This document shows, piece by piece, positions 9,801 through 19,218 of a stretch of DNA of 64,000 bases. The notes below the pieces were generated by a model. The model searched no databases, was not told the DNA's origin, and was given only the letters and a program-made list of their open reading frames with translations. The stretch is from Cladocopium goreaui (taxonomy: Eukaryota > Sar > Dinophyceae > Suessiales > Symbiodiniaceae). The first letter of the stretch is position 1. The number at the start of each line of letters is the position of its first letter. Where the stretch lies: the NCBI GenBank assembly GCA_947184155.2, contig CAMXCT020002730.1, positions 24,659 to 88,658 of the forward strand. Reading direction: 5' to 3'. The position numbers and the translations under genes are program-made.

Positions 9801-12800
9801 AGAACTGCCAGAAAACTCCTGCGTGAATTAGCGGAAATGTGTGAGCTACCTGAAACCACGACACAGGCACTTGTTACACACATTGCTGCCCACAATTCAG
9901 AGGTCAAAACTGAGCAAGAGGCAACCCAATACTTAGACACGTTGGCAACAGTCACCATCTCCTCAAGGTCCAAGTTGCTCAACTATACCACCATGGTACA
10001 ACATTTCCTTGGCACCTTGCAATTGCCCCTGGCTGTCTACATGTTAGACTACTACTTGCCCATGCTCAGTCCAAATGAAGGCTATAATGAAACAGGGTTA
10101 ACAATGCAAAGTGCGGGCCCTATCCGGCAACCATCGCAACCCATCGCCCTTGAATTCCTCTTCAAAGGCAGCGAGTTTGGACATTGGAAAGTTAAAGGCG
10201 GGCAGGATGCATTCGCGTTCCGACACCCAAGCCTGGGCAAAACTGAAGTGTTCAGCCTGCTGGCCAGCGATGCGCACCATCACAAAGTCAGCCCCATTGG
10301 CACGGGTAGGCTCATTGCCATGGTGGGTACAGCGGACGCACTAGCTTATGATGGAGATGACCTTCAAATCCTTTTTGGCTTGGTCCTCGCCATCACGCCA
10401 CGCGCAGCCAAAAAAAAGGATGAGCTGGCTGCCTCACGCATATACAGACAGTGCAACCCTAAATTCATCGAAGTTGCTTTCCTCTCAGGACCGGCCATTG
10501 AGTTTTTTGCAAAGGAACAACTCGAAGCCCTCCAAGACTGGTATAGTGCCTCCGGCCAGCACCTGGACCCCGTTGACGCGACCGTCCAGGGGCAGAACAG
10601 CCCGGTCCCCCAGACCTTCTTTCTCGATACAATGTGGATGTTCGGATGTACTAAGCCTACCCGTGAGCTTACCGCGGTTGCGCAAACCCCCCCGTGCAGG
10701 TACCACCTGGGATTAGGCATTTACAATGTCCAAACAGCAGTAGAAGGAATGGAGGGCAACAAAAGATCACATTTCTTGCATTTGTGCGGCCAGTTGCTCC
10801 GCCTAGTGCTAATTCCATGTCACGTGGAGGGCGAGCTTCACCCTTGGACTCGCTCCACTGCACTTTCCTTTGCCGCTGAGCTTGACGGACACGTTTTAGG
10901 CACACTCTGCGCAGTGACAATGGCGTTGCTCACCAACCGGCTAGATCTGTGCATCCAAGGGCTTTTCGGAGCAGGCAAGTCAAAATCGATGGCAATCCTC
11001 ATCCTGGCCTTGATTGAAATCGACACTACCGACAGCCTCAAAATATTGTTCATTTGCAAAGAGAACTCCGGCACTCGATCCTTTGCGGACCTCCTCCTAT
11101 GGCTCGACCCCCCGTCGGGGGTGTTTGGGCGCATAGGTAGGCTGGTGGGAGACCAAGAGCGCAACAAAAGCAGTTACTCGCACACGAAATTTGATATCCA
11201 CCCGAGAGAAAGAAGGCAAATGCTGAACAAGTGTCAATTAATATTAGCCACCGGGGGAACGGTAGCCCAGGATCTTACCATGCAATGGTCCACAATGAGT
11301 GGATTCATGCAAGAGCTCTCCCTCCTGGTCATTGATGAAGGCCAGCAGTACGGCACTGACCGCGAAATTGCAGTTATCAGCCTGCTGAAACAGCAACCCC
11401 TGGTCCTCTGGACAGGAGACTCGGAGCAGACACCTGGCGGTATTGATCGGGCAGCTCGCAACGCCAAACGGTCACGACAACTACTGTTAGCTAAAAAGCA
11501 TGGCCTGCGAAGCGACCGCAACTACTACATGCCCGCCAACCTTGCCGATGCAATGATCCGACTGCTAGATGGTTCGGCGAATGAAGGCTTAACGGCTCTT
11601 AGTCAAATCCTCAAACGAGGCCAGTCCACATTAGGTCAGCTATGGACAAGTCACCTCTCGCCGCAGGATGAGGAAGACCTCAGGGCAGCCAGCACTGTGC
11701 TCCCAGGCCTCAAAGCCGTATTTGAAGCAGCTCAACCAAATATGCAACGATACTCCCGATTCGTAGACTCGGAACTGCTGGCGGGTACCGCGCTCAATTT
11801 TCCACGGTCTCTCGTGCGCCTTGCCTGGATTTTGCAGCATGCTGCTACCCTCCTGCCCATGGCTGGTGACATACAAGCAGTCTTAAACTCCCAGACTGCC
11901 GGTGTAAGTGACATCCATGCCTGGGGGTTAATGCTTCCGTCCAGCTCCAGGGTTAGTCCTGTGACATACCATGCAGTGGTTGCAGTTAGATATCCTAATC
12001 TTTGCAGGAAGATCAATGGCCTATGGGAACTAGGAAGTTTTGCTTCGGGAGGCCTTCCCGACAAGCCACCCGGGTTCCAACTAGTGCTCTGGGATACTAA
12101 TGCTAGGATCAACGGTTTGGTAGCGACGGATTTAGAAACTCTTGTGTCAGAAGTACTCAGCCCCTTTCCTCACAATGCTGGATTTGCCGATGGACTTTTC
12201 ACAATGACCACAGCAACTGATCATAAGAACAATTTGAACCGCTCCGTGCTCAAAAGAGATTATGTTCGCACCCTGCGTGTAGAAACAATAGCCAATTCGG
12301 CAGGAGGAACAGCGCAGGTATCAATCGTAGCTCAGCCCAGTATTGGATTTCTCAACACTAAGTATTACTCCAATGGCTCTCCTACAGAAGATACTGAAGA
12401 CTGCCTAGGCAGAATCACTGTCGGACTCACTCGGTCCAAATCGTTAACCCTGCTGGTCTCCCCGCTAGACATGATGGGGCTCATGGGCATGGCACAGGTG
12501 ATTGCTGCAATTGCATATGGCATCCGGGGCCTACGGAGAGGAGAAACGACATGGAGCATGCCAAAATTTGACCCTGACCCAGTCCAAGAGAATCTAGCAC
12601 AGCTAAGCCGGTGGTCACTCAATTCGGCACCAACCTGGGAGTACCCTCCCCTTGCAATTGCCAATCAATACTACGATCAGCAAGCTGACGAAGTGAAGCG
12701 AGCAAGATATCGGCTGATATTGGTGCGAGGGTCAGACCTTAGATGGCTGAACAGGGAGCGCTTCCAAGAAGTTCAAGCGGGGTTACGAACTCAACACAAG

Positions 12801-14993
12801 TGGCTCCCTGAGCAGAATCTCCCTTTCTCTGAAGTTGTTCTATATGCCTACGCTGCTGATCGCACACACTCTCCCACCTACGTGTGCCTACCCTCAGGAC
12901 TGTATAAAGCACGCACCGGGCACATAGTAGCACAGACGGGCCCAGACCAGGAGATCCTGTCCCTGCCCGGCATATACTTCTTTGATGGATGGCGATTACA
13001 CCCGAAGTTGCCGATCCCAGACCACTTGCCACGCGCAAAAGAGGCGCCAGTCCAAGGTACCGCTCCCAATGCACCTGCCCCAGATACGGAACCCAAACGG
13101 TCGCCAGAAGAAGAGGCACGAGATATCCTCGCAGTAGCTGCCAAGAACCAGCCCGAAGATGGGCCAAGCACAAGAAGAGCAGCTGTTCGCGCATGCAAGT
13201 ACTTACGAGCCATGGTCAGCCAATATGAAACCACCATCCAAGCCGTGCACAGTGCCGCCCGCACCCACACGCAAAGAAGCAAAGGCACGGTGGGACCTGC
13301 AGTTGACTATCGCCCACAAGGAGAAGCCCTCCCCGTCATCTCGGCGGACCTAACCTCCGAATTGTTGCATTGTTTATCCACGCTCCCAGACCCATGGCCC
13401 CTAGCTAAGATCACCATAGACATGGAGAAACCGAGCCAATGGGTCTCAAAGTTGTGCAGACTTTACTTTGCTGACGAGTATGCCAAGCGAACAGTTGGAT
13501 TGCCCTCGCGTAGGCATGTTCCGGACATCGCGGGTGCACTACGAGCAGTTCAAGCCATCCTCTCTAAACTCGAAGTCAAAATGATTGAGTTCTTAGCTGA
13601 ATGGATGGTAACTCTTCTAATGCCAGCCTCGCACGTATTGGAAGTGAGGGCACCTCACCTTTCCTTTATGATGCTTAAGGAATACTGGTTTAGAGAACTG
13701 TATCTAGGCCTGAAAGTCACAGCGTCCTTCGACCGCTCTGAATCATACACTAGAGTGATCGATGGTCAAGTAAGATGTATCACGCCTGAAGTCAAGCCGC
13801 AGAACCTACAGGTTATCTGGAATGTGCAGTTCATCACAGTCTTTGTGCCGGCATGGATGATCCCGCCCGTCTATCATAGCCTGCGCAGAGAAAGCATTAA
13901 AACTACAAGTTCTGCAAGTCCCATAGGAGTCCAGTCAGTCCGTCCCACCTGGTTTGAAGACACAACACCCAGGGACACTACATCCCAGCAACCTCAAGAC
14001 CCTCAAAAAGAGCAACCCCAGCCACTGCATGGACTGAAGTTAGTCATCAAAGAAGAGGTGCTACCAGCGACTGACCAACCACAATTCCAGTCACTTGAGC
14101 TGTTGGCCGGCAGAGGTCTCTTAGCACCTGACACATGGAAGTGCAAACGTGCACAAGTCAGCCTTAAAGCAACTATTGATGTCCCAATGTTGGGTACAAT
14201 CATAGAGGAAAATGGTGACGGACTCCTGGAAGATTCCCATATGCCTGTAGGATGGCCACTCCACATCGATGGCGCTGTCAGACAATGCTGTATTCACAGA
14301 GCTGCTAGCTTACAAGAATTAGATGATATGCTCAAAGAATATGACATGAAAAGGGATTCAGTAGAAATCAACCGTGACGCGCCCCAATGGTCCCATCATG
14401 CAGTATGGAACCGAAAGTATATGGAACCGAGACCAGGATACACACTGGAGCAACTATGGGCCGACTCCGAACCTGCCATAAGCAAAAAAACAACCACGTC
14501 ATATGATGTACAAACAAATGACGTGCAACGTGCAGTAGCGGCCATTCAGCACTTCCCATCCCCCGTTCCCCCTGATAGCCTCTTCATAAGAACACTAGGG
14601 ACACCGGCGGCCCTAAAAGCCCCACCGCAGACGGACACCCTGGCGCAAAGAGCTCTAGAAGAATGGGAACGCACTGTGTGTGAAAACAAGGCAGTGGCAA
14701 TCCTCGCCGAGATCCAAGCCGGCCGACCAACTATAATCCATAAAGATGGGGGTGAAATGCTCATTGCCATTGTCCTTGATAGGCCACTGGCGGAAGCGAA
14801 AGCACTAGTGGATGACCCTGCGGCATTCGCTCGCGAAATGACGCGAATCCTGCGTGACAAACAAACCCACCCGCTTATCGCCCAAATGATGAAACCAGCG
14901 GCAAGCAGTGATCCACCCCCCGCCGCTGCTGCAGCCAGTGGTGCTAGTAGCAGTAGAGAGCCTCGCGCTGCCTCACACGAGCAGTTCCAGTGA
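6885..14993 (+). CDS. Giant protein: GT-like, alpha/beta-hydrolase-like and SF1 helicase regions (2702 aa)
   Basis: A single uninterrupted frame from the first ATG. Residues about 165-275 end in FALIDSDCVP, a DxD-type motif (near residue 257) as in nucleotide-sugar glycosyltransferases. Residues about 780-930 look like an alpha/beta hydrolase: nucleophile elbow GHSAGS near 831, candidate acid in HHADDRL near 886, candidate His in AQHNYSHW near 925. Residues about 1340-1880 form a superfamily 1 helicase: Walker A GLFGAGKSKS near 1358, Walker B LLVIDEGQQ near 1480, motif III GDSEQTPGG near 1511, motif VI GRITVGLTRS near 1841. The rest is unassigned, with disordered P/Q-rich linkers near 2050 and 2360 and an Ala/Ser-rich end. 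The helicase and C-terminal parts are homologous over their length to the gene pieces at 27.5-42.8 kb. The helicase call is firm; the other two domains are motif-based inference. Confidence 0.85.
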   Translation: MLQQLMTPNRFISLTSPDPDESETDIVPAEPTAPDNTVEDVSMDSDTEYFDALETDDDVPYFQQGTEPPPKEKWEIAAPIDFLNVQEVTQLSHQLDQLFLSQKEVETPLGMDDIKQRWKWDDVGSCRMPRSPLTYPALMVDEGNGIQRPAASQVHHRTLFQWITDNLSWLPQYATVYVYVDNRKLSGTDPPAYWPHFAPWIKGRCTVAGPYQEKTTAIHFPIHADTGLHQVHYTWAGAAALEALCLMFPTVNFALIDSDCVPTSLFEIAELVNLMTDKASRAAAMQHNTMASSNQCPPAVLLATEAKAELNAGLIIVTGHIPTEAPDVEMAQATSEADMPPAPAQSSSPSAAPAPKARRIAHPANRTADDWVTALQDSRASFLATTAVPEDPAEAMRGGLLLTPLLGCRARTPLDWTHAWAMLGEWAGAIAFPIPERGEWPRHGDGRYLRPDFVERTPPFLTWARPIFEQGALSPLSVFPADFPILCLPGDKLFQSKELTIGYSLPPIVHAFHGSKVGLGQQLRQWLNKGLQPLAVSLIGVDEAPPLWTHPTGCDFVRGSKLIAKPHVLQNRSLTKLQVLLLQSLWTPVEAPNNNNDHTPWSKTCDPAIVFCGQHASLQLPSAPILPLLEALQRRLGIDPGNAELAINEVLASHTDPQYTAWTSWQLNDADPGSLEVQCTGLGGGELDEDWDVLLACKKEAHVYGPSLSKQDDWNARAGTVAGTAHTQEYLLLHIAMFPIGAHFWCRVLGMPSANQLQAQIISRAMKLLHFCPITPAHRKPPWPGYIHGLRLFTKLLVAHPLVGVCLPPEIRPVDLLRLTGYMVGSIYIRGHSAGSYAGMVWETILSEFPDVGGKTVLAAIALPPSLLTTCNLSQLREIHLIHHADDRLCVWNPSNHDIKLLRQRGFKITHITGWRAYLGTAQHNYSHWTRVALPEGRPDMEQLEGTPGVLPFEVYSQAPLRLISWCSFELSRTARKLLRELAEMCELPETTTQALVTHIAAHNSEVKTEQEATQYLDTLATVTISSRSKLLNYTTMVQHFLGTLQLPLAVYMLDYYLPMLSPNEGYNETGLTMQSAGPIRQPSQPIALEFLFKGSEFGHWKVKGGQDAFAFRHPSLGKTEVFSLLASDAHHHKVSPIGTGRLIAMVGTADALAYDGDDLQILFGLVLAITPRAAKKKDELAASRIYRQCNPKFIEVAFLSGPAIEFFAKEQLEALQDWYSASGQHLDPVDATVQGQNSPVPQTFFLDTMWMFGCTKPTRELTAVAQTPPCRYHLGLGIYNVQTAVEGMEGNKRSHFLHLCGQLLRLVLIPCHVEGELHPWTRSTALSFAAELDGHVLGTLCAVTMALLTNRLDLCIQGLFGAGKSKSMAILILALIEIDTTDSLKILFICKENSGTRSFADLLLWLDPPSGVFGRIGRLVGDQERNKSSYSHTKFDIHPRERRQMLNKCQLILATGGTVAQDLTMQWSTMSGFMQELSLLVIDEGQQYGTDREIAVISLLKQQPLVLWTGDSEQTPGGIDRAARNAKRSRQLLLAKKHGLRSDRNYYMPANLADAMIRLLDGSANEGLTALSQILKRGQSTLGQLWTSHLSPQDEEDLRAASTVLPGLKAVFEAAQPNMQRYSRFVDSELLAGTALNFPRSLVRLAWILQHAATLLPMAGDIQAVLNSQTAGVSDIHAWGLMLPSSSRVSPVTYHAVVAVRYPNLCRKINGLWELGSFASGGLPDKPPGFQLVLWDTNARINGLVATDLETLVSEVLSPFPHNAGFADGLFTMTTATDHKNNLNRSVLKRDYVRTLRVETIANSAGGTAQVSIVAQPSIGFLNTKYYSNGSPTEDTEDCLGRITVGLTRSKSLTLLVSPLDMMGLMGMAQVIAAIAYGIRGLRRGETTWSMPKFDPDPVQENLAQLSRWSLNSAPTWEYPPLAIANQYYDQQADEVKRARYRLILVRGSDLRWLNRERFQEVQAGLRTQHKWLPEQNLPFSEVVLYAYAADRTHSPTYVCLPSGLYKARTGHIVAQTGPDQEILSLPGIYFFDGWRLHPKLPIPDHLPRAKEAPVQGTAPNAPAPDTEPKRSPEEEARDILAVAAKNQPEDGPSTRRAAVRACKYLRAMVSQYETTIQAVHSAARTHTQRSKGTVGPAVDYRPQGEALPVISADLTSELLHCLSTLPDPWPLAKITIDMEKPSQWVSKLCRLYFADEYAKRTVGLPSRRHVPDIAGALRAVQAILSKLEVKMIEFLAEWMVTLLMPASHVLEVRAPHLSFMMLKEYWFRELYLGLKVTASFDRSESYTRVIDGQVRCITPEVKPQNLQVIWNVQFITVFVPAWMIPPVYHSLRRESIKTTSSASPIGVQSVRPTWFEDTTPRDTTSQQPQDPQKEQPQPLHGLKLVIKEEVLPATDQPQFQSLELLAGRGLLAPDTWKCKRAQVSLKATIDVPMLGTIIEENGDGLLEDSHMPVGWPLHIDGAVRQCCIHRAASLQELDDMLKEYDMKRDSVEINRDAPQWSHHAVWNRKYMEPRPGYTLEQLWADSEPAISKKTTTSYDVQTNDVQRAVAAIQHFPSPVPPDSLFIRTLGTPAALKAPPQTDTLAQRALEEWERTVCENKAVAILAEIQAGRPTIIHKDGGEMLIAIVLDRPLAEAKALVDDPAAFAREMTRILRDKQTHPLIAQMMKPAASSDPPPAAAAASGASSSREPRAASHEQFQ

Positions 14994-15322
14994 GCCACAT
15001 GAAGTGACGCAGAGACCCCAAATTTATCATCCATGCATTTAGCGTGTAACTTGCCTCAGGTTGAGCGGGGTTGTCACCATGGGGTACTCATGGTTGATTG
15101 CCACCTGCTACAATTGCCTATGCTGTCAGCATGTCGGAGCCAATCGGGGAAGGGAGGCGGTAGGGGGCGGGTATCTTAATCCTGTTCTGGGTTTTTAATT
15201 TGTATTTGTTCATGTTGTGCTACCTTAATTGTTGCATGGTAGTTTAGTGCGATGTCAAAGTACATCAAGCCATGGCGCCCGTTGCTGTTTTGCTCAGGCA
15301 ATCCAGTGCCTGCATTGCTTGA
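14994..15322. other. Spacer with one small hairpin
   Basis: 329 bp without a gene. ACCATG / CATGGT (15076-15081, 15089-15094) form a 6-bp stem over a GGGTACT loop. The rest is unremarkable. Confidence 0.5.
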
Positions 15323-15778
15323 ATGCCACCTGACCATATGAGCTCAGTGCAACCAAGTGAAGTAGTATGCCTGCCTCAAGAACCCCAGACTCACAATGAG
15401 GCACAGGATCTCCTCCTTTTGCAGGACTATGTGCGCAGACTGACGAATACTCTCAGAACTTTGGAAGACACCCACGCCGTATTGCAGCAAACAGAACTCC
15501 TTGCAGGTGTTATCAACGAGCAAGACTGCAGAGACATTCGCGCAGCCTGCTGTTGCATAAGAAGTCTGCGCATTCGAGTAGAAGCCCGTGCCAATGTTAC
15601 AGAACGTGAAGTGATTAGTCGACAGCTACAGCTCATGCATGCGAGCGTACAACACTACCGGACTGAGGACCTTAACACAGCTGACACAAGTTGCCTGTCC
15701 AGAACCTCGTTTGAACACTTTGAGGATAGACCTGGTCCTTGGGCAGAGAAAAACGCTCGTATTCCTACACCAAGGTAA
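15323..15778 (+). CDS. Unrecognised 151-aa helical protein
   Basis: Starts at an ATG after a stop-rich leader. The product is predicted to be largely helical: residues about 20-115 are Leu/Gln/Arg-rich with heptad spacing, followed by a polar tail. No domain is recognised. It follows the giant helicase gene by 330 bp on the same strand and precedes another small ORF by 35 bp, so the two may be expressed together. Confidence 0.55.
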   Translation: MPPDHMSSVQPSEVVCLPQEPQTHNEAQDLLLLQDYVRRLTNTLRTLEDTHAVLQQTELLAGVINEQDCRDIRAACCCIRSLRIRVEARANVTEREVISRQLQLMHASVQHYRTEDLNTADTSCLSRTSFEHFEDRPGPWAEKNARIPTPR

Positions 15779-15813
15779 CTGAGCCAGCTACCATAATCAC
15801 CTGACCGCATTTA

Positions 15814-16224
15814 ATGCAGTTGGTTTCAACACCTGCTAAGTTGACCGCTCGAGCTGCGCAACGCTTGCAAGCCTGCATCCATGTTGTTGAGCTCGCCCTT
15901 CGCGAACTCGATCGCATTGGATTCAATTTTGAAAGCGGTATACACCGCCAGAGTGCACTGCAACTCCCATTTATGGGTATAATCTCCCATATCACGAAGC
16001 TGCATTGCAAGAGCACTCGCATAGTGGTGCTACTCACAATACCGGTGCAATATGATGATTGGAAAAGCAGTACTGAGCGGACTCTGAGGGTACCTGAGGG
16101 CTGTTACCGCGCCGTCTTTTTCACCTTAGATCACGTTTCACCCTCCTGTTTCACGGCGGTAGCTTCTCACCACTTTTTTGTGACCCGGCGTTGTCGGTGT
16201 TTGCTTCAAAGTGTCAGGGTGTAA
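15814..16224 (+). CDS. Unrecognised 136-aa protein
   Basis: ATG start 35 bp after the previous stop. The N-terminal half is helical and basic (TARAAQRLQACIHVVELALRE). The middle is beta-rich (STRIVVLLTIPVQYDDW), and the end is Cys/Arg-rich. No family is recognised. Its C-terminal 20-30 residues may be read-through into noncoding sequence, as the SINE-like element begins 42 bp later. Confidence 0.45.
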   Translation: MQLVSTPAKLTARAAQRLQACIHVVELALRELDRIGFNFESGIHRQSALQLPFMGIISHITKLHCKSTRIVVLLTIPVQYDDWKSSTERTLRVPEGCYRAVFFTLDHVSPSCFTAVASHHFFVTRRCRCLLQSVRV

Positions 16225-16266
16225 TGTCATGCCGTGAAGGCGCTCGTTGTGATCTCGGGGATCCTG

Positions 16267-16745
16267 GCTGGGGGGATCCCTGGTTTCCGCATTGAGCCTT
16301 GTTGCTTCCCGCACCCTTCAAGTGGCCCATGGTGATTTCGTCTTTTTTGTTTGTTGTTGTTTAATTTTATGGGCCTGTCAACATGACACACAAGTTGTCA
16401 TCTGCATGCGCCGAGATGATTACAAGCTATCAACTCTCGCCTCAACAGATCTGTTTCACCCATAAACTGGAACCTGTCACGTCACGGCTTTGTGGCCTTG
16501 TGGTTGCTTTTCTTTTGTGTGTTTTTGTTTGCTTCTGGTTCTTTGCTTTTCGGTTTTTGTTCTCTGTTTTGTTCTCTGGAACGTGACGAAGCCTTTGGAC
16601 TATGTATCGGTCCTCTTCCAGTTTACTTTTGCGGCCACTACAGCATCGGCCTCTGCGTAAATTCAATAATTAATCTCATTTGCAACAGGCTTGGATAGCT
16701 GTTGAACGACCTGGCGGAAGCCACATGGCGTTGGACGGAAAAAAA
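16267..16745 (+). mobile_element. SINE-like retroposon, copy 1
   Basis: Matches 48519-49040 from the shared start GCTGGGGGGATCCCTGG to the shared end ACGACCTGGCGGAAGCC...GTTGGACGGA followed by 7 A. The middle is T-rich and shows small indels between copies. No coding capacity. No target duplication is seen here, because the 3' side abuts the 470-bp repeat. I do not see clear tRNA-type A and B boxes, so it could also be a truncated LINE end. Confidence 0.75.
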
Positions 16746-17215
16746 TAAGCAGATTCCTGCTCCATCCCGTTTTAAATTAATACTATTATTTAATAACGGG
16801 ATTGACTGAAAAGATCATGATTCATGTTCTTTCTGGGCTGCAAACTTCGGTAGGACTCTAGAGGGGCAAGGGGGGCCAACAAGGGGCAGTAGAGTATTCA
16901 ATACAATCATGTAAATGGAAGCCGGCCACCTGCGCGAAAACCCACAAACTCCGCAACAGCAAGAGACACCTCAAGCAATCACCTAAGGGCTGCAAAAGGC
17001 TGATGGGCCTTCTTTTAGCGGCAAACAATCAAGCCACCAGACGCAACGAAATAATAAGAAGCTAACTTCAAGTGGGTTCAAGCAGCAACCGATATGCACC
17101 CCGCTTGCCCCAACAAGAAACAAAATCATCTACAAAACAGCTTGCTCCGACGGACCCAATTCTGGGTCCGGAAAACCTTCTCAAAACCGGCTTCGCTCAA
17201 AAGGGCCTCCCTAGT
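16746..17215 (+). repeat. 470-bp direct repeat, copy 1
   Basis: About 95% identical to 17825-18293 by eye, from TAAGCAGATTCCT to CCTCCCTAGT. Contains the inverted repeat AACGGGAT-like arms around 16770-16805 and a CGGACCC..GGGTCCG hairpin near its 3' end. No gene is supported. The sequence after the end differs between copies. Confidence 0.85.
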
Positions 17216-17315
17216 TGCCCTTCCGGTCGCCATAAGCCACAAAGTTTCATTGAAACCAAAACTTTGCGCTTCTGCAACCCTGATACAAAAAACTTCAAAA
17301 AATGAACTTAAACAT

Positions 17316-17358
17316 GGTCCCAAAAATGGGACCGCCTGGCGGTCCCATTTTTGGGACC
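17316..17358. repeat. Perfect 21-bp-arm palindrome
   Basis: Arms GGTCCCAAAAATGGGACC plus GCC on each side of a single T; each arm is itself nearly palindromic. It would form a very stable hairpin or cruciform. Confidence 0.85.
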
Positions 17359-17400
17359 GCATGCACAGCTTAGTAGAAGAACAAAAGAAAAGCACTTTCA

Positions 17401-17445
17401 CGGTCCCATTTTTGGGACCGTCTGGCGGTACCAAAAATGAGACCG
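17401..17445. repeat. Imperfect palindrome, same family
   Basis: CGGTCCCATTTTTGGGACCG opposite a copy with two changes, separated by TCTGG. Same core as 17316-17358. Confidence 0.8.
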
Positions 17446-17824
17446 TAAAATCGCAAAATCCACAGCAAAGGCCGACCCTTGCAACAAACAAAAAAATTAC
17501 AACTGCATTTATTTAAGCAACCAGCATATAGATTTGGAACAGAGGAGGTCCGCACATGCGAAGCCTGATTTCAATTGACTTTCCGGCCCCAGAAATGGAA
17601 CCTGAAAGCGCACATGTGGTATCAGCTGTCTCCGTTCCCTAGCTCCAATGTGGCGATTTGCGATGCAGCACCACCCAGGCAACATTCACCAATCCTTCGC
17701 TACTCCGCGCTACTCCGCTACTCCGTGCTATGTTTTAATTCAATTACCCAATGTAATTGACACGATATCGAAACGATGGCGGAGTAAGAAAGCCTTCAAT
17801 ACGTCACCTTGCCACATATTTTCC

Positions 17825-18293
17825 TAAGCAGATTCCTACTCCATCCCGTTTTAAATTTATACTATTAATTAATAACGGGATTGACTGAAAAGATCATGAT
17901 TCATGTTCTTTCTGGGCTGAAAACTTCGGTAGGAGTCTAGAGGGGCAAGGGGGGCCAACAAGGGGCAGTAAAGTATTCAATACAATCATCCAAATGGAAG
18001 CCGGCCACCTGCGCGAAAACCCGCAAACTCCGCAACAACAAGAAACACCTCAAGCAATCACCTAACGCTGCAAAAGGCTGATGGGCCTTCTTTTAGCAGC
18101 AAACAATCAAGCCACCAGACGAAACCAAATAATAAGAAGCTAACTTCCACCGGGTTCAAGCAGCAACGGACATACACCCCGCTTGCCCCAACAAGGAACA
18201 AAATCATCTACAAAACAGCTTGCTCCGACGGACCCAATTCTGGGTCCGGAAAACCTTCTCAAAACCGGCTTCGCTCAAAAGGGCCTCCCTAGT
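17825..18293 (+). repeat. 470-bp direct repeat, copy 2
   Basis: Partner of 16746-17215. It ends at CTAGT exactly where LTR-associated sequence begins (ACTCCGGTAT, then the LTR at 18304), so copy 2 may have been cut by LTR element insertion or recombination. Confidence 0.85.
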
Positions 18294-18303
18294 ACTCCGG
18301 TAT

Positions 18304-19205
18304 TGTGAGGACAATGCCTACGTATCTTCCTTGGCCTCTGGATATTTGATCTGGAAAGCTGCATTATGATCTTTATGCTTGTGACTTGTTGCTGACTTTT
18401 GGTTATGACAGTGAGCGAACTACTTTAGCGCTATGACTGTTTATGACTGGATATTGGCTGAGAAGTCGAGCAGAACATTCTACTCTCCTCGACGGTTTGG
18501 AACTATGAGAAGACATCTCTGTGTGAAGAACTGTTTTGGAGAGGGAACATGAGGTTCCCATGTTGTTCTGTATTGCAAGAGGATTTTGTATAGGAATTTG
18601 AGTGGATCATTTCGTTCTTGAGTAGCCGTGTAACTAGTCTAGACGTTTGGTAGAGACTAGTGACACCGGCTAGCTGGTTATTTGCGTTTGGACGAGAACC
18701 AGTTTGACTTGAGAACTTTTGGAAATGTTTCTGACGTTTTTGTGACTAGGTGATTTGTATATCATAGCAGTGTGGAATTGTTTCAACAACCTTTGAAGGA
18801 AGGTTGTGTATTGGAAACCTGGAATCGAGTTTCCCAGTTGAGACATCGGCTCAAGGGAGTGGTGTCAAATGTTCCGAAGAGAACTGAACTGCAGTGTCAC
18901 CTAGGGCACTTGAAACAGTAGCCACACTGGAACAGCTTGCTTCCTTTCTTTGTTTGTGGGCTGTGGCTGTGTGCCTGCCCTGGTTCTTGTTGACCTGTTC
19001 CGTCGTGTGTGGCGTCTGGAGAGAAAAGAAGGAGTCTGACGTGCACTTAGGAGTCGGGGTGGAACAAGTTCCTTTATTTGACATTGCAGAGAAGTAAGTA
19101 ACTGTGGAGCCGCAACCACAGTAGGTGTTTGCGTCTGACGTAGTGATTTTATGAAAGCGTCGATTTGGGTACACGAGAGGTGTACTTGGGTTTACGTTTT
19201 TCACA
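18304..19205 (+). repeat. 5' LTR
   Basis: 902 bp, near-identical to 26609-27510. It is preceded by ACTCCGGTAT, which also precedes the 3' LTR and belongs to a 44-bp tandem unit. ORFs inside the LTR (both strands) show no domain. Confidence 0.9.
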
Positions 19206-19218
19206 TGGTAGCGGAGCC
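19206..19218 (+). promoter_or_regulatory. Primer-binding site
   Basis: TGGTAGCGGAGCC begins immediately after the LTR CA end. TGGTAGC is the start of the initiator-Met-tRNA primer-binding site of yeast Ty1, so a tRNA ending ...GGCTCCGCTACCA, probably initiator Met, is inferred as primer. Confidence 0.75.

Larger units (their letters stand above)
17216..17824. other. Spacer between 470-bp repeats, with palindromes
   Basis: 609 bp without a supported gene. It carries two GGTCCCA..TGGGACC palindromes (17316-17358, 17401-17445) and a short CTCCGCTACTCCG tandem near 17703. Confidence 0.5.

Noticed and set aside
10364-10720. Minus-strand ORFs across the giant gene
   Set aside because: Shadows of the 2702-aa frame.
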